Below, one piece after another: positions 8,293 to 15,655 of a stretch of DNA of 62,526 nt. The stretch is from Sporosarcina koreensis (GTDB lineage Bacteria > Bacillota > Bacilli > Bacillales_A > Planococcaceae). The stretch is from assembly GCF_001531445.1 (NCBI RefSeq), contig NZ_LQYA01000017.1, forward strand, positions 1 through 62,526, read 5' to 3'. The notes beneath the pieces were generated by a model. It was not told where the DNA came from. It did not search any database and was given only the letters and a program-made list of their open reading frames with translations. The translations under genes and the position numbers were made by a program. The stretch's first letter is position 1; each line of letters begins with the position of its first letter.

Positions 8293-9042
8293 TTAGCGTA
8301 ATTTAATTGAACCACCGTCAACCATGATGGTTTGACCAGTAATATAATCCGAATCACTGCTTGCTAAAAACACAGCTACTTGCCCAATATCTTGTTCAGG
8401 ATCTCCAAGCCGGCGCAGTGGAATTTTAGTAATCATCGCATCAAATAACTCGGGAGCACTTTCACGCCATTGCTCTACGCCCGGTGTTAAGGCAATTGGT
8501 GAGATCAAGTTGACGTTAATCCCTTCAGGGCCCCATTCATTTGCCGCGACACGCGAGATTGCCCGAATCGCTTCTTTTGCAGCAGCATAGGAAGTTTGTG
8601 TCATTTGTCCTTCAAGTCCAGCGCCTGATGCAAAGTTGATGACCTTGCCTTGTGTTTTCTTTAATTCCGGATATGCCGCTTGCATGAAATGGAATGTCGG
8701 ATAAAAACCAGTCCCAAAAGATAAATCAAAATGTTCTTGAGTAGTTTCCACAAAAAGCGCCTGTCTCGATACATGCGCATTGTTAACTAGAAAATCGAGT
8801 TGGCCATATTTCTTTACGACTTCAGCCACAACTTCATAAACGTTTTCCTTATTCGTAATATCCTTAATGAAAAGTAGGCCATCTGTATAATGACTTACCT
8901 CAGCCAATGTTTCATTTCCTTTTTCCTCATTCACATCAACGATTGCTATATGGGCACCTTCCTTTGCCATAGCTAGAGCAATTCCTCTCCCGATACCTGA
9001 AGCACCGCCAGTTATTATTCCGACTTTACCTTGTAACCTCAT
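8293..9042 (-). CDS. SDR family oxidoreductase
   Basis: A 249-residue classical SDR with TGGASGIG near the N-terminus, D in AIVDVNEEKG (NAD preference), NNAH in place of the usual NNAG, and YAAAKEA as the catalytic Tyr-x3-Lys. The Ser position is FASGAGLEG. I chose ATG 9042 because AGAGGAA lies upstream. An upstream ATG at 9105 would add 21 residues outside the SDR fold. It is the first gene of the SDR-SDR-marR operon. It is not a recent duplicate of its neighbour, because most of the sequence differs outside the motifs. Confidence 0.9.
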   Translation of the reverse strand: MRLQGKVGIITGGASGIGRGIALAMAKEGAHIAIVDVNEEKGNETLAEVSHYTDGLLFIKDITNKENVYEVVAEVVKKYGQLDFLVNNAHVSRQALFVETTQEHFDLSFGTGFYPTFHFMQAAYPELKKTQGKVINFASGAGLEGQMTQTSYAAAKEAIRAISRVAANEWGPEGINVNLISPIALTPGVEQWRESAPELFDAMITKIPLRRLGDPEQDIGQVAVFLASSDSDYITGQTIMVDGGSIKLR

Positions 9043-9281
9043 GAGTATTCCTCTTTTCTTATATATATTTAGATGTCTAAATGTTTTACACCTAAATGTT
9101 ATCAAAATTTTGACCGTTTTTCAATATGAATGTTTGGTTGGACTAAAAGAATGATGATAATAACAAATCCTATGTGCTGCTCTGTTAATCAATATATTTA
9201 TTTTTCAATTGGTGACTGCCTATGCTATACACGAGCATTACTACTATGGTTTGTCTATACATGTAAATCCGGATTTGTTGA

Positions 9282-9310
9282 TTGTAAACAGGCAAAACCA
9301 GTGATATAAT
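9282..9310 (+). promoter_or_regulatory. Promoter of the GntR gene
   Basis: TTGTAA (9282-9287), a 17-nt spacer and a perfect TATAAT (9305-9310) point at the GntR gene. Transcription would start near 9317, just before the palindromic operator at 9321. The rest of the 9043-9399 gap is AT-rich and contains the divergent promoter region of the SDR operon; I see no gene in it. Confidence 0.6.
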
Positions 9311-9320
9311 TTTCAATGCC

Positions 9321-9342
9321 GGTATCTGGTATTCCAGATACC
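9321..9342. promoter_or_regulatory. Palindromic operator, likely for the GntR regulator
   Basis: GGTATCTGG-TATT-CCAGATACC is a perfect 9-bp inverted repeat with a 4-nt centre. It sits immediately downstream of the predicted transcription start. It contains the nested half TGGTATTCCA, in keeping with FadR/GntR-type operators that hold GGT...ACC-like arms. Autorepression is the simplest reading. Confidence 0.55.
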
Positions 9343-9399
9343 AATATTACTACTCACTAAAAATCTATCGAACGACTATTATGATAAAGGGTGATATTG

Positions 9400-10053
9400 A
9401 TGAACTTCCTTAAGGCAGAGCAACCCCCATTATTTAAGGACCATGCCTATAACGAAATTAAGAAGGCCATTATTCAACACGAAATCGAACCAGGCTCCAT
9501 GTTGAATGAACGTTCCCTTAGCGAAAGCCTTGGGATTAGCCGTACCCCTTTAAAATTGGCTTTGCAACAACTGGAGCTGGAAGGATGGATTACCTCTGTA
9601 CCGAGGAAAGGAATTTTCATTAAAACCATCAATAAGCGCGATGTGGACGATATTTTTCAACTTCGAAAAGCGAATGAAGTATTGGTCATCGAACTACTCA
9701 TTCCTCTTCTTGATAACGAAACAATTGCTACAATCGAGAAAGTTGATAATCAATTAGTAGTTCATAAGGAAAATCCTGTACAGTTTGTGTACTATGATTC
9801 TTCCTTTCATTTATTTTTAGCGGAATTAAGTCAAAATCTCCGGCTGTATCAATTAATTGAAAATCTTACAGACCATTTTAATTGGTATCGATTCGCTGCA
9901 CTGAAGGCCGGAAAAAGCTTGGATGAAATTTATTACGAACATACGTTAATTATTGAAGGTCTAAAAGCAAGGAATATACGTCAAACGACGGATGCGGTTT
10001 TGAACCATATTGACAATGCATATGCCACAATAATTGCAAATCTCCAGGAGTGA
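9400..10053 (+). CDS. GntR family transcriptional regulator (FCD/FadR subfamily)
   Basis: A 217-residue regulator. The winged helix is in the first ~75 residues (IIQHEIEPGSMLNERSLSE, then LGISRTPLKLALQQLELEGWI). Residues ~85-210 are the helical FCD ligand domain, with FHLFLAELSQN and EHTLIIEGLKARN marking its metal/ligand helices. ATG 9400 is preferred to GTG 9391, because AAAGGGTGAT acts as the ribosome binding site. It is divergent from the SDR operon with ~350 bp between, so it may control the SDR genes, itself, or both. Confidence 0.88.
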   Translation: MNFLKAEQPPLFKDHAYNEIKKAIIQHEIEPGSMLNERSLSESLGISRTPLKLALQQLELEGWITSVPRKGIFIKTINKRDVDDIFQLRKANEVLVIELLIPLLDNETIATIEKVDNQLVVHKENPVQFVYYDSSFHLFLAELSQNLRLYQLIENLTDHFNWYRFAALKAGKSLDEIYYEHTLIIEGLKARNIRQTTDAVLNHIDNAYATIIANLQE

Positions 10054-10074
10054 AAGGAAAGGACAATTTTTTAT

Positions 10075-10316
10075 TATATAAGTTGAAATAAACAACTTCT
10101 TCTAACCGTTGATTTCCGTTCCGAGCGGACGCTTTCCGCGGGCACGGCTTCAGCCTCCTTAGATGTGCTCCCAACGCTGCGCTTTTGGTCGCAAAAGCCG
10201 TTCTTCGTGACGGCTTTTCCTGCGGGGTCTTCAGCTCGCGCTGTTCCCGCTGGAGTCGCCGCTCTGCACTCCAATCAACTAAGTTAATAGGTAAAATATT
10301 AAGTTCAACTTATATA
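10075..10316. repeat. Structured repeat, copy A1, inside a 13-bp flanking inverted repeat
   Basis: The core (10108-10279) starts GTTGATTTCCGTTCC, continues GCGGACGCTTTCCGCGGG, and ends GGAGTCGCCG...CACTCCAATCAAC. Its ends GTTGAT and ATCAAC are complementary. Outside it, TATATAAGTTGAA (10075-10087) is perfectly inverted as TTCAACTTATATA (10304-10316). The unit fills the 307-bp gap between the GntR and LrgA-like genes. It shares its conserved ends with copies at 36746, 44245 and 47230. It encodes no credible protein. Confidence 0.75.
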
Positions 10317-10360
10317 GAAAGAAGGGAAGTTGTTTTTCCAAAGAGGAGGGACAACATATT

Positions 10361-10765
10361 ATGAGAATTCTAACTATCGTTTTTCAAATTTGTATTTTAT
10401 ATATCTTTTCATATATAGGAACCGTTATTCAAAACTTTTTTGATTTAATCATTCCCGGTAGTATCATAGGACTCCTATTACTTTTTACTTGCTTATGTCT
10501 CAAAATAGTTCCCGTAAAATGGATTGAAGATGGAGCGGTATTTCTACTACGTTTATTAATGTTGTTTTTCATTCCCACAACAGTCGGAGTCATGAATTAT
10601 GCTTCGTTACTTTCTTTACACGGTGCGTTGTTCATTTTAGCCGTTCTAGCAAGTACAATCATTTCCATCGCCATTACAGGAACAGCGGGTCAATTTTTTG
10701 AGAAAAAAGCACAAAAAAGAAAGGATGAGAAAGAATGCAGCAAGTTCCACTCGCATTCGGCATGA
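10361..10765 (+). CDS. CidA/LrgA family holin-like membrane protein
   Basis: A 134-residue protein with four predicted transmembrane helices (about residues 5-22, 28-46, 58-80, 86-110). It carries the family pattern IPGSIIGLLLLF and FFIPTTVGVMNY. The C-terminus is charged and cytoplasmic. GAGGAGGG lies ~10 nt upstream. The CidA/LrgA family modulates murein hydrolase activity, cell lysis and metabolite (pyruvate) transport together with an LrgB-type partner, which overlaps its end by 31 bp. LrgA and CidA cannot be told apart from sequence alone. Confidence 0.88.
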   Translation: MRILTIVFQICILYIFSYIGTVIQNFFDLIIPGSIIGLLLLFTCLCLKIVPVKWIEDGAVFLLRLLMLFFIPTTVGVMNYASLLSLHGALFILAVLASTIISIAITGTAGQFFEKKAQKRKDEKECSKFHSHSA

Positions 10766-11427
10766 TTCTGTTGACCGTCTTTGCTTATCTTGCGATGGCT
10801 AGAATATATAAACGGTATTCGTACTCCGTTTTAATACCTGTCTTAACTGCGACTACTTTGATCATCATTGTTTTATCATTGTTTCAAATCCCTTATGAAC
10901 GCTATATGATTGGGGGGCAATGGATCAGTTCCCTTTTGGGTCCATCCGTTGTTGCACTTGCTTACCCTTTGTATAAGCAACGCCATTTTTTACGTGATCA
11001 CTTACTTCCAATATTAGGAGGCGTTTTCGTAGGTGCCAGTTCCGGAATGGTCACTGTTGCCCTCCTGGCAAAAGTCTTCGGGGTCAAGCAATCATTAGCC
11101 CTTTCAATTATTCCGAAATCCCTTACTACCCCGGTTGCAATTGAAGTCGCTAAAGGAATCGGTGGAAATGCCTCTCTGGCAGTTGTCGGGGTGATGATTG
11201 CAGGCATCTTTGGGGCAATCGCCGCGCCTTCTATTTTTAAATTATTGCGTGTGCATAGCCCCCTAGGCAGGGGCATCGCGCTCGGCAGTGCATCACATGC
11301 AATAGGGACTGCCAAAGCAGCCGAATACGGTGAACTCACCTTTTCGATGAGCTCTGTGACGATGGCATTAAGCGCAATTATTGGTTCCGTCCTTGGACCA
11401 ATTGTTGTTTGGGTATTTCATATGTAA
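10735..11427 (+). CDS. LrgB/CidB family membrane protein
   Basis: A 230-residue polytopic membrane protein with about six or seven helices. Family motifs are visible: LGPSVVALAYPLYKQ, SIIPKSLTTPVAIEVA and the C-terminal SHAIGTAKA. It overlaps the LrgA-like gene by 31 bp in another frame, so the two are translationally coupled partners. No LytTR or LysR-type regulator is adjacent, unlike lytSR-lrgAB or cidR-cidABC. The only nearby regulator is the GntR gene upstream. Confidence 0.9.
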   Translation: MQQVPLAFGMILLTVFAYLAMARIYKRYSYSVLIPVLTATTLIIIVLSLFQIPYERYMIGGQWISSLLGPSVVALAYPLYKQRHFLRDHLLPILGGVFVGASSGMVTVALLAKVFGVKQSLALSIIPKSLTTPVAIEVAKGIGGNASLAVVGVMIAGIFGAIAAPSIFKLLRVHSPLGRGIALGSASHAIGTAKAAEYGELTFSMSSVTMALSAIIGSVLGPIVVWVFHM

Positions 11428-11456
11428 GCATTTCAGGGAATGTGAAATTATAAATG

Positions 11457-11505
11457 AAACAACCACTTGGAACGTCATCATATCAACGTTCCAAATGGTT
11501 GTGAG
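11457..11505. terminator. Bidirectional terminator between lrgB-like and deaminase genes
   Basis: ACAACCACTTGGAACGT (11459-11475) pairs with ACGTTCCAAATGGTTGT (11486-11502), with one imperfect pair. The minus-strand side is followed by a T-rich TTTCATTTATAATTT tail, so it is stronger for the deaminase gene. Confidence 0.75.
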
Positions 11506-11518
11506 TTTGGTATGTTCA

Positions 11519-11998
11519 TCATCTGCTTGCATGGAACCGGTGATGGAGTTGGCGAACCTGTTCCGCTAGTTCAGGAACCGGTCCATCTATTGTAGTATCG
11601 CGAATGACATCTTGAATAGGGAGATTCCGAACGCGCGATGGAGCAACCCCCATTTCACTCAACCATTGTACCAGCTGTTCGGATGAACTTGCATAAACAA
11701 TCCGTCCTAAGCCAACCCACCCGTGAGCCGCAGCACACATAGGGCAATGTTCCCCAGAAGTATATACTGTCGCCTTGCTTCTCTCTTCAGGTGTCATGTT
11801 CGCAGCCGCCCATCGCGCCAAAGCGAATTCCGGATGTTGTGTATGATCACCGCCTGCAACGTGGTTATGGTCTTCTGCCAGCACTTCTCCGTTGGATGAG
11901 ACAAGGACAGAACCAAATGGCTCATCACCTTTCTCCAGCGCAGCTTCTGCTAATTCAATACAACGTCGTAGGTACTTCAAATCTGAATCACTTATCAT
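11519..11998 (-). CDS. Nucleoside deaminase (cytidine/guanine deaminase-like superfamily)
   Basis: A 159-residue zinc deaminase. The catalytic motif reads H-P-E (QHPEFALARW) instead of the commoner H-A-E, and the second zinc motif is GEHCPMCAAA (C-x2-C). Both zinc-ligand sets and the proton-shuttle Glu are thus present. FGSVLVSSNGEVLAEDHN is the N-terminal beta hairpin of guanine/adenine-type deaminases. GAGGAGG lies upstream of the ATG. The 150-160 residue length fits GuaD/TadA-like enzymes. Substrate (guanine, cytosine or other) is not settled. Confidence 0.85.
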   Translation of the reverse strand: MISDSDLKYLRRCIELAEAALEKGDEPFGSVLVSSNGEVLAEDHNHVAGGDHTQHPEFALARWAAANMTPEERSKATVYTSGEHCPMCAAAHGWVGLGRIVYASSSEQLVQWLSEMGVAPSRVRNLPIQDVIRDTTIDGPVPELAEQVRQLHHRFHASR

Positions 11999-12238
11999 AA
12001 TTGAATCCTCCTCGTTTGCATCTCCATTTCAGTCAACATATCGATTTACGAAGACTGCTAGTAGTAAAATAGCAAGTTTATATAACAACTATAACATAAT
12101 TAACCAATCTGAAAGAGTGAACTCAGTTTGCTTGAGACGAAGGCAAATTGAGATCACCTACCTTCGGCAATGAACCCATAATTTTTTGGTAACGCTCTTG
12201 GGTATAATGAAAATATAGAAAACAAAAGGATGATGCTT

Positions 12239-13201
12239 ATGGTGGGTATGGGATATCGGACAATTAAAACCGCAATCGGGGCAGGGTTAGCAATTTGGAT
12301 TGCGAGTCTTTTCAACTTGGAGTTTGGATCATTTGCAGCGATAATCGTCATCATGTGTATTGAGAAGACTAAGAAAAAGACATTGCACTCCATCCAGAAA
12401 AAGTTTTTCGCGTCTATGTTATCTTTACTTCTTGGTTCCATATGTTTTGAACTATTAGGATATCATCCTATTATCTTAACTCTATTTATCTTATTGTTTG
12501 TACCAATCCTTGTAAGGTTACGTATTCAGGAAGGATTTATTACAAGCATCGTTGTCCTTTTGCATATTTATACCGTCAAAGAAGCCAATCTAGAGAACTT
12601 ATTGAACGAACTCTATATTATTTTCATTGGCATTGGAATCGCAATACTTGTAAACAGCATAATGCCAAGCTTTAAGAAAGAAATTGAGAAGTATAAAACG
12701 GAAATCGAAAAAAAATTCAGCGTAATCCTATACCAGTTCTCTTTACTGTTAAAAGATAGTGAGCAAAAGTGGGATGGCAAAGAGTTAATCGAAGTAGAAA
12801 ATATCCTGAACCAGGCTAAAAATATTGCTATACAGGATGTAGAAAATCATCTGTTACGAAAAGAAAATAAAGATTATTATTATCTGGAAATGCGGGAGGA
12901 TCAACTGGAAATCCTAAAACAGATGGTAGGAATCATAAGTATTGTTTCCTCATCAGGGTTGGACATCAAACAAAGAGGCATGCTTGCTGGCATTTTTCTG
13001 AACATTAGTCAACATGTAGATTCGGGAGATACAACGATTGCATTAAAGCTATTAGAGGAATACGAAGAGTCCATGCGGGAAACAGAATTACCGAAGACAA
13101 GGGAAGAATTTGAAATCAGAGCGAATCTATTTTATTTGAATTTCGAGATCAAGAACTACTTAATTATTAAGAAGGACATTTTTAACAGAAGTAAATGTTA
13201 G
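12239..13201 (+). CDS. Aromatic acid exporter family protein (ArAE/FUSC-like)
   Basis: A 320-residue protein: four or five transmembrane helices in the first ~140 residues (TIKTAIGAGLAIWIASLF, SFAAIIVIM, SMLSLLLGSICFELLG, FILLFVPILV, IIFIGIGIAILVNSIM), then a ~180-residue helical cytoplasmic domain. This is the ArAE_1 plus C-terminal domain layout of Bacillus YqjA-like proteins. ATG 12239 is preferred over 12230, since AAAGG then lies at workable distance. The transported compound is unknown. A TATAAT at 12203-12208 may be its -10 box, but I see no good -35. Confidence 0.85.
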   Translation: MVGMGYRTIKTAIGAGLAIWIASLFNLEFGSFAAIIVIMCIEKTKKKTLHSIQKKFFASMLSLLLGSICFELLGYHPIILTLFILLFVPILVRLRIQEGFITSIVVLLHIYTVKEANLENLLNELYIIFIGIGIAILVNSIMPSFKKEIEKYKTEIEKKFSVILYQFSLLLKDSEQKWDGKELIEVENILNQAKNIAIQDVENHLLRKENKDYYYLEMREDQLEILKQMVGIISIVSSSGLDIKQRGMLAGIFLNISQHVDSGDTTIALKLLEEYEESMRETELPKTREEFEIRANLFYLNFEIKNYLIIKKDIFNRSKC

Positions 13202-13230
13202 CCTCGGAGGCTAGTCATTATCTTAGAAAT

Positions 13231-13290
13231 AACCACGAGGGCAGGTTGCTTGGCTTACGAAGCTAAGGAGTCTGTCCCCGTGGTTTTTAA
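13231..13290 (+). terminator. Terminator of the ArAE gene
   Basis: AACCACGAGGGCAG pairs with CTGTCCCCGTGGTT across a ~28-nt loop, with two imperfect pairs, and ends in a T-run. It abuts the att-like site at 13299. Confidence 0.65.
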
Positions 13291-13298
13291 ATTCCCAC

Positions 13299-13316
13299 TT
13301 ATTTATGATAGGGTCA
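13299..13316 (-). other. att-like site, resembling the rlmH 3' end
   Basis: Read on the minus strand, TGACCCTATCATAAATAA matches the rlmH 3' end (GAACCGTATCATAAGTAA) at 14 of 18 positions. It includes the exact TATCATAA core used by SCC recombinases and the codons P-Y-H-K-stop. It is in the same orientation as the copies at 18592 and 20666. It could be the outer boundary of an rlmH-linked island. A chance match is possible. Confidence 0.4.
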
Positions 13317-13469
13317 CCGTAATAATTCTAATTGATTTTCATCAACTTCTCTTTCAAGAACCAGATTTTTTTAAATTCATATTATACAAGAAAGCATATT
13401 CGTGCCCACATAACTGCGTTCAAGCAGTAACATTTGTACTTCTTTCCTTTTCAAAAACAAGTAAAGAAG

Positions 13470-14177
13470 GTGGTCATAATTCAGAATTCCAAGTATCTAG
13501 ATTTTTTGTCTAAACTCGGTATTGGGGGTGCACACCCTGGCGGTATTAATCTAACAAAGGAAATTTTCAAGAGGGAGAACATTAACAGAAGTTCTCACAT
13601 TCTAGATGTTGGGTGCGGTACTGGCCAAACTGCTGCCTATTTAGCTTATAGATATAGAGCAAAAGTAACTGGTATAGATATCAATCCCATAATGGTTGCA
13701 AAGGCTGAAATGAGAATGAAAAAAAATCGATTACCGGTAACAATTATGCAAGGCTCAGTAGAAAAAATCCCGTTACCGGATAATCATTTTGATTTTATTA
13801 CTTCTGAATCTGTTCTTGCTTTTGTAAATAAGCCAAGGGCCCTTAAAGAAGTATTTCGTTTATTAAAAAATGGCGGTCGTTTCATTGCTATTGAACAAAC
13901 GATTAACGAGCGTCTAAAGGAAAATGAGGAAAACGAAATCAAACAATTTTATGGGTTTAACTCCCTCTCTACGGAAAAAGATTGGGTGGCATCATTAAAA
14001 CAAGCAGGTTTTGAACATATTCGTATAGAAGAAAATACATCCATCGAGTCAGTGCCTGATATACATGACTCAGATGCTATAGAAGCCGAGCTTTATGAAA
14101 TTTTGGATAAACATTCTGATATGATGAGGAGGTATAAAGAAAAATTGGGCTATAGAATTTATTCATGTACAAAATAA
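13470..14177 (+). CDS. Class I SAM-dependent methyltransferase
   Basis: A ~235-residue methyltransferase. Motif I is ILDVGCGTGQTAAYL, the acidic residue ending beta-2 is in VTGIDINP, motif II-like is NHFDFITSESVLAFV, and LLKNGGRFIAIE is the post-II region. The fold is of the UbiE/Methyltransf_11 type; the substrate is unknown. The start is unclear. No ATG is available near AAGAAGGTGG (13464-13473). GTG 13470 overlaps that site, while ATT 13479 lies at ideal distance and would give a product starting (M)QNSKYLDFLSKLG. The gene is AT-rich and lies within the putative rlmH island. Nothing is seen between 13317 and 13460. Confidence 0.8.
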   Translation: MVIIQNSKYLDFLSKLGIGGAHPGGINLTKEIFKRENINRSSHILDVGCGTGQTAAYLAYRYRAKVTGIDINPIMVAKAEMRMKKNRLPVTIMQGSVEKIPLPDNHFDFITSESVLAFVNKPRALKEVFRLLKNGGRFIAIEQTINERLKENEENEIKQFYGFNSLSTEKDWVASLKQAGFEHIRIEENTSIESVPDIHDSDAIEAELYEILDKHSDMMRRYKEKLGYRIYSCTK

Positions 14178-14205
14178 GCTGAAATTTCATGGATGCTGTT
14201 ATGTA

Positions 14206-14234
14206 TTGATTTTTTTTACAATACGAGCTATTCT
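14206..14234 (+). promoter_or_regulatory. Promoter of the attenuator-phosphotransferase transcript
   Basis: TTGATT (14206-14211), 17-nt spacer, TATTCT (14229-14234). It lies 50 nt before the leader-peptide start. Four of six bases match in the -10 box. Confidence 0.45.
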
Positions 14235-14285
14235 AAAGACAGCTTAGCGATAAGCAAGTTCCTGACACGAAGGGAGATGTTTTTA

Positions 14286-14318
14286 ATGGCAACTACTTAT
14301 ATGGTGGTTTGGTCTTAA
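14286..14318 (+). CDS. Leader peptide of the attenuator, 10 aa (M-A-T-T-Y-M-V-V-W-S)
   Basis: A ten-codon frame with a strong ribosome binding site (AAGGGAG, 14270-14276, 9 nt upstream), ending just before a chain of hairpins. Short leaders of this kind upstream of antibiotic-resistance genes act as ribosome-stalling sensors. I do not recognise this exact peptide. Its role is inferred from the layout. Confidence 0.6.
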   Translation: MATTYMVVWS

Positions 14319-14330
14319 AACTGAATAGTA

Positions 14331-14377
14331 GGCATACGCGATAAAAGCGGGAAAACGCCCGTATTATTTGGTATGCC
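14331..14377 (+). promoter_or_regulatory. Leader hairpin 1 (possible antiterminator partner)
   Basis: GGCATAC (14331-14337) pairs with GTATGCC (14371-14377), enclosing an inner CGGG/CCCG hairpin. It begins 12 nt after the leader-peptide stop, within reach of a stalled ribosome. Confidence 0.5.
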
Positions 14378-14412
14378 ATCCAAAGTAACCTTTCGTGAAT
14401 ATTGCTGTTTGC

Positions 14413-14440
14413 AGGATACGATGAAGGTCGTATCTTTTTT
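14413..14440 (+). terminator. Attenuator terminator 1 in the phosphotransferase leader
   Basis: GATACGA (14415-14421), loop TGAAGG, TCGTATC (14428-14434), then six T's. It is a canonical rho-independent terminator about 100 nt upstream of the structural gene. Confidence 0.75.
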
Positions 14441-14448
14441 GCGTCCTG

Positions 14449-14498
14449 ATGCCGTGCGACAGCAGCTTCTTTAGAGGCTGCTTGTCCATGGCATTTTT
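14449..14498 (+). terminator. Attenuator terminator 2 in the phosphotransferase leader
   Basis: ATGCCGTG...GACAGCAGC pairs with GCTGCTTGTCCATGGCAT (to 14494), followed by five T's. GCGTCC follows the T-run of both terminators (14441-14446 and 14499-14504), suggesting duplication. The second terminator ends 36 nt before the start codon. Confidence 0.65.
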
Positions 14499-14533
14499 GC
14501 GTCCAAAAACAACATTAAAGGAGCTAACAAAAA

Positions 14534-15550
14534 ATGAATATGAAATTTGATTCGCTGATCTATGCCTTAAGCCGACATTTTAAAAAGGATATTATCTCGG
14601 CAGACTGTCAAACCATACCGTTACAGGGTGGAACTGTGGGAAATGTCTACTTGGTAACGGGGATTGCCGAAACTGCGGGTGGCGAGAAATTGTCGTACCG
14701 TATCGTGCTGAAAATCCAGAAGAAATGGGAGCGCTACGGCGATCCGGACTCATGGCGACGGGAATATGACCTCTATACGTCCGACTTGGGAGAGACGTTC
14801 TCTGATGCCTTTCGCTGGCCGAGATTGTTTCACGCCGAAATTAATGCCGAAGAAACTGAATTCCAACTATGGCTGGAATATATCGATGGCGTAACTGGTT
14901 TAGACTTGACCGGTGATATGTATGAACAGGCCGCACTGGAGTTGGGACGCTATCAAGGCAAGCTGTATGCGGAGCAACCCGATGTTCTGCGAAGTCTGAC
15001 CAATCTGAGCCATGCGGATCTTATGAAGAATACGTATCTGCATTACCGGTCATGGCCGGTCGTTTACGATTATATACGCTCGGAGGACTGCGAATTCCCG
15101 CTGCACCTGCGGCAAATGCTCGTCGACATTGATGAGCAAGCTGACGAGATATTCGCCCGTATCGAAAAATTACCCCTCGTGTTAGGCCACCGGGACTTCT
15201 GGGTGACCAACTTGATCTATGCCGACGGGAAAATCGTGCTGATCGACTGGGATACATCCGGATGGGGCTATGTAGGCGAGGATCTCGCAAGCCTGATTGC
15301 GGATGAAGCAGATATCGATCACATGGTCGAATACTACGAGCGATGTGTCCCCGCGTATTATAAAGGCTTTTCGGAGTATGCGGATGTACCCCATATCGCT
15401 GGTCATTGCGTCTACGAGATGATCCTACTCGTATTCGGGTACAGGCTTGTGGAGGGGTATCTCCACACAAAGGACGATGACGAGAAGACAAAACATGTTC
15501 TTACTCTCCAAAAAATCTATGAAATGAAGAACATTCCTGTGCACGGTTGA
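14534..15550 (+). CDS. Aminoglycoside phosphotransferase (APH) family protein with attenuator leader
   Basis: A 338-residue kinase-fold enzyme. Brenner's motif is HRDFWVTN (catalytic Asp and the Mg-binding Asn), followed by the DFG equivalent IDWD within IVLIDWDTSGWG. A nucleotide-loop-like GGTVGNVYLV is near residues 31-40 and the ATP lysine is in IVLKIQKKW. The family includes antibiotic kinases, but also choline/homoserine/thioribose kinases and many of unknown substrate. AAAGGAG lies 11 nt upstream of the ATG. Its GC content is clearly higher than that of the AT-rich genes on both sides, which with the attenuator suggests lateral transfer. Resistance function is inferred, not shown. Confidence 0.8.
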   Translation: MNMKFDSLIYALSRHFKKDIISADCQTIPLQGGTVGNVYLVTGIAETAGGEKLSYRIVLKIQKKWERYGDPDSWRREYDLYTSDLGETFSDAFRWPRLFHAEINAEETEFQLWLEYIDGVTGLDLTGDMYEQAALELGRYQGKLYAEQPDVLRSLTNLSHADLMKNTYLHYRSWPVVYDYIRSEDCEFPLHLRQMLVDIDEQADEIFARIEKLPLVLGHRDFWVTNLIYADGKIVLIDWDTSGWGYVGEDLASLIADEADIDHMVEYYERCVPAYYKGFSEYADVPHIAGHCVYEMILLVFGYRLVEGYLHTKDDDEKTKHVLTLQKIYEMKNIPVHG

Positions 15551-15557
15551 CTCTAAA

Positions 15558-15606
15558 AAGAAACTCCGAAAACCCTACAATGTAGTGGGTTTCGGAGTTT
15601 CTTTCG
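15558..15606 (+). terminator. Rho-independent terminator of the APH gene
   Basis: GAAACTCCGAAAACCC pairs with GGGTTTCGGAGTTTC, a ~15-bp stem around TACAATGTAGT, ending in TTTC. Confidence 0.85.
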
Positions 15607-15655
15607 TTCCGTTCGATTGTCGGCGGCGGAATAGGACACTCACCTATCTTATCTA

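Noticed and set aside
9379..9386. TATCATAA core (minus strand) upstream of the GntR gene as a fourth att site
   Set aside because: Only the 8-base core matches. The flanks do not resemble the rlmH end, so chance in AT-rich DNA is likely.
9950..10274. Minus-strand frames of 66-74 aa through repeat A1
   Set aside because: They translate the structured repeat. There is no ribosome binding site, and similar frames occur by chance in other copies.
13250..13513. 87-aa open frame downstream of the ArAE gene
   Set aside because: It starts inside the terminator hairpin, has no ribosome binding site, and runs into the methyltransferase in another frame.
15021..15491. 156-aa antisense frame in the APH gene
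   Set aside because: It is the shadow of a GC-rich gene, with Arg/Ser/Pro-rich product and no start signals.
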